Of a DNA stretch of 64,000 nucleotides, positions 57,159 to 64,000 are shown piece by piece. Under the pieces are notes generated by a model. It made no database searches, had not been told where the DNA came from, and saw only the letters and a list, made by a program, of their open reading frames with translations. This DNA comes from Malus domestica (lineage: Eukaryota > Streptophyta > Magnoliopsida > Rosales > Rosaceae): contig NC_091673.1 in NCBI RefSeq assembly GCF_042453785.1, positions 10,511,501-10,575,500 on the forward strand, read 5' to 3'. The translations under genes and the position numbers were made by a program. Each line of letters begins with the position of its first letter. Position 1 is the first letter of the stretch.

Positions 57159-59040
57159 TTCCTGACAGAAAAAAATTAAAAAAAAGGACTGACGCCAGCC
57201 TGACGTCAGCCCCTACTCGGGCTGGCAATTCCTCATAGACCCTTTGCTCGGGCCTTGGCTGCTGCTTGGGCTTGCTCACGCTGGAGCTGGTCGACAGGGC
57301 CTTGGGCTCTTTCTTCTCCCCCCGTCCCTCGAGCAGGAGCTTCCGCTAAAGCTGCTCTAATGGTTCGAAGATGATGGAATCCAATTTGAAATGGCACAAG
57401 TTAAATTTCCATAAAGAACTCCCATAACTTTATTGACCCCTACGTGAGCAACTTTCCATGTGAGGTGCTGATTTCAGTTAGCATTCTTCTTTGATCTTTT
57501 CAAACCCATTTAAACATGGGACTTCGAACCTATCTGACCTAAACTTCTGACCAATCTGAGAGCAAGCCTTACTCTTTTCTTTGTTTGACTTCAAAGGTCT
57601 CCAAATTCCAATAAGACTTTATCCCATACTTTAAATGGGGGAACCATGACTTTCTTTTGTCTTCCACGACTTTCTTTTGTCCTCCACGTGAGTGGTTTTC
57701 TTGCTATGAAGTAAAAGAAGACCACATCAACATTTTTTTAACTTTACTTTTGATTTGACAAAAGCTTTTTGGTCTGGAACTCTTCTTCTCTCCTTATGAG
57801 TTTTAAACATTTTTTTTTCTTTGTCTTCAACCTTGAATTTAGCTTTGCCCAACATTTGACAATAACTTACTTCATCTTTGAGGTGCCACGTATTTAGCCT
57901 TTTTTAAAAAAAACAAGCACTTTCTTTTGAGTTTTCTGTTTCCTGCATGGATTTGTCTTCACAGGGGTAAAACTAGTCTTCGACTAAAATCACGAATCAT
58001 CTTTTGCTTGTTGGAGATTTTTTCTTCAATTCCTAATTTAAACAGGAATTTGAATGAAACTTGGTCAGTGGCAACTAGCGCCTATTCTTCTTTGGCTGGG
58101 CTTTCTTTGGGTTTCTGTCTCAATGAAGAACGCCAAAAGTTTTTGAAGAAGACCATGGCCCGTCGACCGACAGAAGCTTCGGGACCATAGCTGGGCATGT
58201 TGGGTTCTTGTTCTCCACTTGTTCAAATGTGCAGAGTGACGGCTTATTCTCCGTTGCATCTCTGAAAAGAGGAAGGGAGATGTCGAAAACTTCTTTAGAC
58301 ACCCAAGAGGCTACAGGAGGTTGTGGGAAGACGATTTGCTGCTGTGTTTTGATGAAATCTCCGTTGGACATCACAAGTTGCAGGGTGTCGATGATGTTGA
58401 AGACATGGCGCAGCTGCTGTCTCTGTTTGGGCTTCCGTCTAACGTCGGCGGTTTATTGCAATGTTGCCTTCATTAGCTATTTCACACCGCTGCCATCTTC
58501 TTGCTCAAACCTTCGTCAAATTTGTTGATGGTCTGGACTGGCGTGCCCAACTACGTCACCTGGTTTCATCACCTTCGGATCACGAACTGCACTGCCCTTG
58601 GGCTTCTTCCGGAGGACTGACAGAGACGACGGTTGAAAAATGGTGGTGTTGCCGTAGTGCAGTGATCACCTAGACCTGGTTGGAACTTCACGGGGTGGTT
58701 TAGACCACCCCGAAGAAATTCATGGGACTGGGGATGGGAGAGAAACAAATTGTTTTTTTTTCTTCTTGCAAAGCCGAGAGAAAGCATACAAAGAAAGATT
58801 TAGAAGGATAGATTTATACCTTTAAATGCTTTGTAGCATTTCCTGCTCTTTGTTCTTGCGGGTAGCACTTGATATCTTCTTCTTTTTTCTTCTTTTGTTT
58901 CTCTTTTGCCTTTGCTCTCTTGCTTTGCCTCTCATTCTCTGTTGTCTTCATTGCGCTTTTCTGTCTCTCAATTTTTGCAGAGTACCCTTGTCTTTTTTTT
59001 TTTTTTTCTCTTGCTGTAGTTGATGCCTATTTATAGGCAT
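57159..59040. other. Probable host retroelement sequence interrupted by the copia element
   Basis: No supportable gene: open frames (for example 57927-58190, 58208-58528 and minus 58120-58374) are unrecognised. GC-richer 'gggctggcaattcc ... gctcgggc' repeat material occupies 57200-57340. Near the end 'gatgcctatttataggcat' contains a TATA-like box. The sequence resumes after the copia insertion at 63890, so the insertion may have split an LTR; that is inference. Confidence 0.4.
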
Positions 59041-59046
59041 CCCAAG
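59041..59046 (+). other. Target-site duplication, left copy
   Basis: 'cccaag' is repeated at 63884-63889 on the other side of the copia element. Confidence 0.85.
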
Positions 59047-59260
59047 TAAAGGATGATACATTCCTGATCTCTTGGGATTGTTTCCTGTTTCATCATGATT
59101 TCCAGATTTCCCTGTTTTATTAAAACATTCCCCTTATGTATTCTTTGTAGATTAATTATACTTGTAAATCAAGTCATTGTACACTATTTAAATCAATGAT
59201 AATGCACCCTCTAGGGCATCGAGGGATTGAGCCAAAATACCTTCTTTTGAGTTATCTTTT
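59047..59260 (+). repeat. 5' LTR of the copia element
   Basis: 214 bp from 'taaaggatgatac' to 'gttatctttt'. It is identical to the 3' LTR except one base (the c/t in 'ttcccc/tttatg'). The ends are not the usual TG...CA. The boundary is set by the shared sequence and by the flanking duplication. Confidence 0.9.
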
Positions 59261-59261
59261 A

Positions 59262-59275
59262 TGGTACTCAGAGCC
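59262..59275 (+). other. Copia primer binding site
   Basis: 'tggtactcagagcc' starts one base after the 5' LTR and closely resembles the 'tggtatcagagc' site complementary to initiator tRNA-Met that plant copia elements use. Confidence 0.8.
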
Positions 59276-59323
59276 AGTGACTAACGTCTTTTTTTTCTTT
59301 TCGGATTCTTCCTACTCTTCTCC

Positions 59324-62300
59324 ATGGCTGCCTCAACCAGTTCGACTACTCCTTCCTCCGACATCTTCCCTTCTGTTTCTCATGCGATCTCCATCAAACT
59401 TGACTCTTCCAATTATCCTCTTTGGTTGGCTCAGTTGCTACCTGTTCTTCGCAGTCGTCAATTGTTGGCTTTTGTTGATGGTACTTCCATCTGCCCCTCG
59501 GCGTTCTTGTCCGACGATACCGGCAACGCCTCTTCCAAACCCAACCTCGCGTATGCTGACTGGGTTCAGAAGGACCAGCTTGTTCTTTCTTGGATCAATG
59601 GCTCTCTTGGTCACCAGGCCCTCGCCGCCACTGCTCGTCATTCCACTGCCCGTGATGTTTGGGTTGCTCTTCAGCAGCGTTTTGCTTCTACAAACCAAAG
59701 TCGCATTCTTCAGCTTCGTACTGCTTTCTTCCAGACCAAACGAGGTGATTCTTCAATTTCTGACTTTCTTGATAAGATCAATGGTATTGCCGATCAATTG
59801 GCCCTTGCCGGGGCACCTGTTTCTGCTGATGACATGGTGCCGGTCGTCATGTCTAATGTCGGCCCCAAATTTGAGAACACTGTTGCTGCTGCTCAGGCCC
59901 GTGACAACCCCATCTCCCTTTCTGATCTTGAGGCTCTTCTTCTCGTTGCTGAACTCCGCCTTGCTGATCCTCCTGCTCCGCCGGACTCCAGCGTCTCGGC
60001 CCTGGTAGCCTCCCGCGGCTCTTCTGCCTTTCATGGCCGCTCCTCTTCTGATCGCGGCGGCGATCGTGGCTCTGGCCGTTTCTCACGTGGGGGTGGTCGT
60101 CCTCAACATGATGGGTCTCGCAACAATGGTGGTGACGGCTATCGTGGCTATCGCGGTGCTGGTGGTTTCCATGATCGTCCGTTTCGCGATCGTGGTGGTG
60201 GTCGTCCTCAGCACGATGGCTCTCGCTTCCGTGGCTCCAACAATGCTTCTGGGGTTCTTGGTCCAGCCCCATATCACGGTTCCTCCCGTCCTCGCTGCCA
60301 TATTTGCAATACTTTTGGTCATGGTGCTCTTGACTGTGCTCAACGTCTTAATTTGGCTTATGAAGGTCGTCCTCCTTCTTCCCGTCTCACTGCCTTGACT
60401 GCTCAGCACTCCCAGCCTTGGCTCATTGATTCCGGGGCAAACTCGCATATCACCAATGATCTCAATACTTTGTCTCAGTCCCGTGATTATCGTGGTGGTG
60501 ATTCCGTCGGTGGTGTCGTTGGCGGTACAGGTTTGCCCATTAACCGTATTGGCTCCTCCACTCTCTCTCATAATAATATTTCTTTCAAGCTTAATGATGT
60601 TCTTCATTGTCCGGATGCTTCTACTTCTGTGTTGTCTGCTAATCGGTTTATGTTGGATAATAATTGTTATATTACATTGTTTCCTTCTTGTTTCTATATT
60701 CAGGATATGGAGACGGGGACGATTCTTTTTTCGGGCAAGAGTAGCAATGGCTTTTATCCCTTTTCCTCTTCATCACCGACTGCTCATGGTCGTGCTGCTT
60801 TTCTTGGTGTTCGTGTTGGTAGTGATGTCTGGCACTCTCGTTTAGGCCATCCATCTTCTTCCATTTTAAAATTTCTTTTTTCTAGGCATTCGAATAAGTT
60901 GCCTGTTTCTGGCAACCTCAATCTCAATACTTTTATGTGTCATTCTTGTCCTTTAGGCAAAAGTGTTAAGTTACCTTTTTCTGCATCATTGTTTGTTACT
61001 CAAGCTCCTCTTGAGCTTATTCACTCCGACGTGTGGAGTGCGTCCAATAAATCTGTTAGTGGTTTCCAATATTATGTTCTTTTTGTTGATAATTTCTCTC
61101 GTTATTCTTGGATTTATCCCATGAAATTGAAATCTGAAGTCTTTAATATTTTTACTCACTTTAAGACCTTGGTTGAAAATCAATTCTCCACTAAAATTAA
61201 GATGTTTCAGTCCGATGGTGGGGGCGAATACACTAGTCACCAATTCAAGAATTTTTTTCTTCACCATGGTATTCATCATCGTCTCTCATGCCCTCACCAT
61301 CCCGAACAAAATGGTTTGGCGGAACGCAAACATCGTCACATTGTCGACACTGGACTTACTTTAATGGCCCATGCGTCGATGCCTCCTGCCTATTGGGCTA
61401 AGGCCATGCACACAGCAGTTTATCTTCTCAATCGCCTCCCCTCTAAAGTACTTGGTTTTATGTCTCCTTATCAAAAGTTGTTTCTTAAGGAACCTGATTA
61501 TAGTTTTTTAAAGACCTTTGGGTGTGCATGTTTTCCCCACCTACGACCCTATAATAATAATAAACTCCAGTTTCGTTCTACTAAATGTGTTTTTCTTGGT
61601 TACTCTCTCAATCATCAAGGTTCTCGGTGCTTAGACATCTCTACTAACCGCATCTTTTTATCACGCCATATTGTGTTTGATGAAGGTAATTTTCCTTTCA
61701 AGGCCATCTCTGGCTCTCTTGCCCCATCCTCCCCGGCCTCGTCTCCTCCTCCTGTTTTAGAAATCACTGGGCCTCTTCCGCATGCCCCCCGACCGTCTAG
61801 CAGCCAACCGGTGGTTGTGTCCCCCTCTTTGGAGACTCATCAATCCAGTCCATCATCCGACCCACCACAGCCGGCCCTACAGGTTTACTCCCGTGACCCT
61901 CACAGGCGGGTTCTTTCTTTTGCACAAGCAGCAACCCCATCTGTCACTCCCAGGCCCACGCCTGCTGTTGCCTCTGCAGTTCAACCTGATGCGCCTCCCG
62001 AGGCTCCATCTGCTGCTGTACCACCTGCCGTGCCCTCTACTTCCCATGGTATGCTCACTAGGTCCAAAACGGCTTCTCTTAAGCCTCATAAATATGTTTT
62101 TTCTGCTGCCATTTCTTCTTCTACCGGTCCTATTGAGCCTACTTGTTTTAGTCAGGCCAACACTTTTCCCGAATGGCGTACTGCGATGGCCGATGAATTT
62201 AATGCACTTCAACGTGCTGGTACTTGGACTCTTGTTCCTCGTACCGCTTCTATGAATATTTTGCCAAACAAATGGGTGTTTCGTATTAAACAGAATTATG

Positions 62301-63679
62301 ATGGGTCTATTCAGCGGTATAAGGCTCGTTTGGTAGCCAATGGTTTTCATCAGCAACCCGGCCTTGATTATGGTGAAACTTTTAGTCCTGTTGTCAATCA
62401 CTCTACTATTCGCTTAATTTTGGCTCTTTCAGTTCAGTTTCAATGGCCTGTTCGTCAGTTGGATGTTCAGAATGCTTTTCTTCATGGCTCTTTGTCTGAG
62501 GAGGTCTATATGCACCAACCTCGTGGCTTTGTTGATCCACAGTTCCCTCATCATGTGTGCCGCCTTCGTCGTTCTTTATATGGGCTCAAGCAGGCGCCCC
62601 GTGCATGGTTCCAATGTTTTTCCACTCATTTGGAAGATTTGGGTTTTCGTCCCTCTACTGCGGATCACTCGCTTTTTACCTATATTCATGGCTCTACTCG
62701 CATTTATCTCTTAATTTATGTTGATGATATTTTGGTCACCGGGAATAATCCCTCATATTGTCACCCTCATTAAGAATTTGGGCATCCGTTTCTCTATGAA
62801 GGACCTTGGACCGGTTCATTATTTCTTAGGCATGGAGGTGGTCCGCACTCCATCAGGTCTCTCTCTTTCCTAACAAAAGTATGCCACTGACCTACTTCAC
62901 CGCACCAAAATGCATGGTGCTAAGCCGGTTCCTACTCCTGCCGTTAGTGGGCGACGGCTCAGTCTTCAGGATGGTGACCCTCTGCCGGATCCTATTGAAT
63001 ACCGAAGTGTTGTCGGCGCCCTTCAATACTTGACTCTCACTCGTCCCGACATCAACTTCGCCGTCAACCAAGTCTGCCAATTTCTTCACCAGCCGACTTC
63101 TACTCATTGGGCCGCCGTCAAACGCATTCTTCGTTACCTTGTCGGCACTACTTCTCACGGTCTTACCTACAAGCCTGGTTCCTTTCGTCTTACAGCATTT
63201 TCCGATGCCGATTATGCCGGGATCCTGATGATCGGCGTTCCACCGGGGGCTATTGCTTGTATCTGGGTTCCAATCTTGTCTCATGGAGTGCCAAGAAACA
63301 AAATGGGGTCTCTCGGTCCAGCACTGAAGCCGAGTATCGTCAACTTGCAATCACCGCTGCCACTCTTTCATGGTTTCGTATGCTGTTCCGTGACCTCCAG
63401 TTTCCTCTACATTGTCCTACACTGTTTTGTGACAATATCAGTGCTATATCCCTTGCTTCCAACCCGGTGTTTCATGCCCGCACTCGGCATGTTGAGGTGG
63501 ATTACCATTATGTTCGTGAAAAGGTTGTTCGCAAGGAGATTGATGTTCGTTATCTTTCTACTCATGATCAGATTGCTGACTTCTTCACCAAGGGCCTTTC
63601 TCTTCCTCGTTTTCGACTTCTGGTTTCCAAGCTTCCTGTACTTGATTGTACTGTCAGCTTGCGGGGGCGTAAAGGATGA
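59324..63679 (+). pseudogene. Copia gag-pol polyprotein, interrupted
   Basis: The frame is intact from ATG 59324 to a stop at 62771-62773 (1149 codons). It contains the gag domain, a Gly/Arg-rich linker, the CCHC zinc knuckle (C325-C338), protease DSGA (D369), the pre-integrase WHSRLGHP and integrase D569, D631 and E667. Reverse transcriptase follows, with QLDVQNAFLHG and YVDD (1132-1135). Near 62750-62762 the frame shifts by one base. The continuation carries an in-frame TAA at 62871-62873, and a second compensating shift lies at about 63219-63226. After that the RNase H part resumes (DRRSTGGYCLYLG, EAEYRQLA) and ends at 63677-63679, inside the 3' LTR. So all catalytic motifs survive, but pol C-terminal to the YVDD motif cannot be made from this copy. 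Confidence 0.92.
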
Positions 63680-63883
63680 TACATTCCTGATCTCTTGGGA
63701 TTGTTTCCTGTTTCATCATGATTTCCAGATTTCCCTGTTTTATTAAAACATTCCCTTTATGTATTCTTTGTAGATTAATTATACTTGTAAATCAAGTCAT
63801 TGTACACTATTTAAATCAATGATAATGCACCCTCTAGGGCATCGAGGGATTGAGCCAAAATACCTTCTTTTGAGTTATCTTTT
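63670..63883 (+). repeat. 3' LTR of the copia element
   Basis: 214 bp preceded by 'gcgggggcg', a short polypurine-like tract. It has one difference from the 5' LTR. The gag-pol stop codon lies within its first ten bases. Confidence 0.9.
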
Positions 63884-64000
63884 CCCAAGAAGGCTCTAGA
63901 ATTTGTTACGTGGGGGAAGATGGAGACCATGACCTCCTGCCACTTTCTGTTAACCCCCTTTTCTGACTCCACGTTTCTTTTTGTTGCAGAAAATGGGGGA
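63884..64000. other. Right flank of the copia element
   Basis: This starts with the target duplication 'cccaag' and presumably continues the interrupted host sequence from 59040. It is too short to classify. Confidence 0.5.

Larger units (their letters stand above)
59047..63883 (+). mobile_element. Ty1/copia LTR retrotransposon, nearly complete
   Basis: A 4.84-kb element with 214-bp LTRs, a Met-tRNA-type primer site, a single gag-pol frame and a G-rich polypurine tract, flanked by the 6-bp duplication 'cccaag'. The LTRs differ at one site, indicating recent insertion. Domain order gag, protease, integrase, reverse transcriptase, RNase H is that of copia elements (integrase before reverse transcriptase). 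It is not autonomous at present because gag-pol is broken in three places. Confidence 0.95.

Noticed and set aside
59196..60607. Several large open frames overlapping the copia gag region
   Set aside because: They are shadows in a GC-richer, Gly/Arg-rich coding stretch. Only the 59324 frame shows gag, zinc knuckle and protease motifs.

Overview
This is plant nuclear DNA: AT-rich intergenic sequence, GT-AG introns, CT-rich 5' leaders, and nested LTR elements and MITEs. The dispersed repeats (a family recognisable by its 'gttttaacg / cgttaaag' ends, and hAT and Mutator-type MITEs) point to Rosaceae, probably the apple/pear tribe. The species call is inference. No prokaryotic, organellar, tRNA, rRNA or CRISPR feature was seen.

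Layout. 1-7.1 kb is intergenic with two clean MITEs. 7.1-15.4 kb holds two convergent kinase genes: a transmembrane receptor-like kinase (+, 7 coding exons, 500 aa) and a PTI1-like kinase (-, 7 coding exons, 356 aa). 15.4-17.8 kb carries a dispersed repeat and the RNase H end of a decayed LINE-type element. 17.8-27.4 kb is a rearranged Ty3/gypsy-type cluster. It has three same-orientation LTR copies, a gag reading frame on the minus strand broken only by nonsense codons, an opposite-strand gene-like unit with its own TATA box and poly(A) signal, two large tandem-repeat arrays, and a ~0.95 kb flanking segment present twice. 27.6-29.3 kb has nested hAT and Mutator-type elements. 29.3-36 kb is mostly featureless apart from one more MITE and a GA microsatellite.

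36-49.4 kb holds a tandem pair of large SBP-box transcription factor genes of the SPL1/SPL12 type (1,021 and 983 aa, 10 coding exons each, same strand). They share intron positions and even a CT microsatellite in intron 6. 50.5-52.8 kb is a two-exon chloroplast PPR gene like Arabidopsis At3g06430, carrying two in-frame tandem repeats outside its PPR tract. 54.1-55.2 kb (-) is the broken 3' end of a PDR-type ABCG transporter gene. 56.9-57.2 kb is a truncated first exon resembling NCL-type Na+/Ca2+ exchangers. 59.0-63.9 kb is a young Ty1/copia element: its LTRs differ at one of 214 positions and a 6-bp target duplication is present, but its gag-pol frame is broken three times.

The host genes are individually ordinary: signalling kinases, a transcription factor pair and an organelle RNA-binding protein. 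They do not form an obvious pathway. The least explained material is the antisense unit and repeat arrays inside the gypsy cluster, the duplicated flank of that cluster, and the extra repeats of the PPR protein. All coding models were built by reading splice sites and frames by eye, with no alignment or transcript data.
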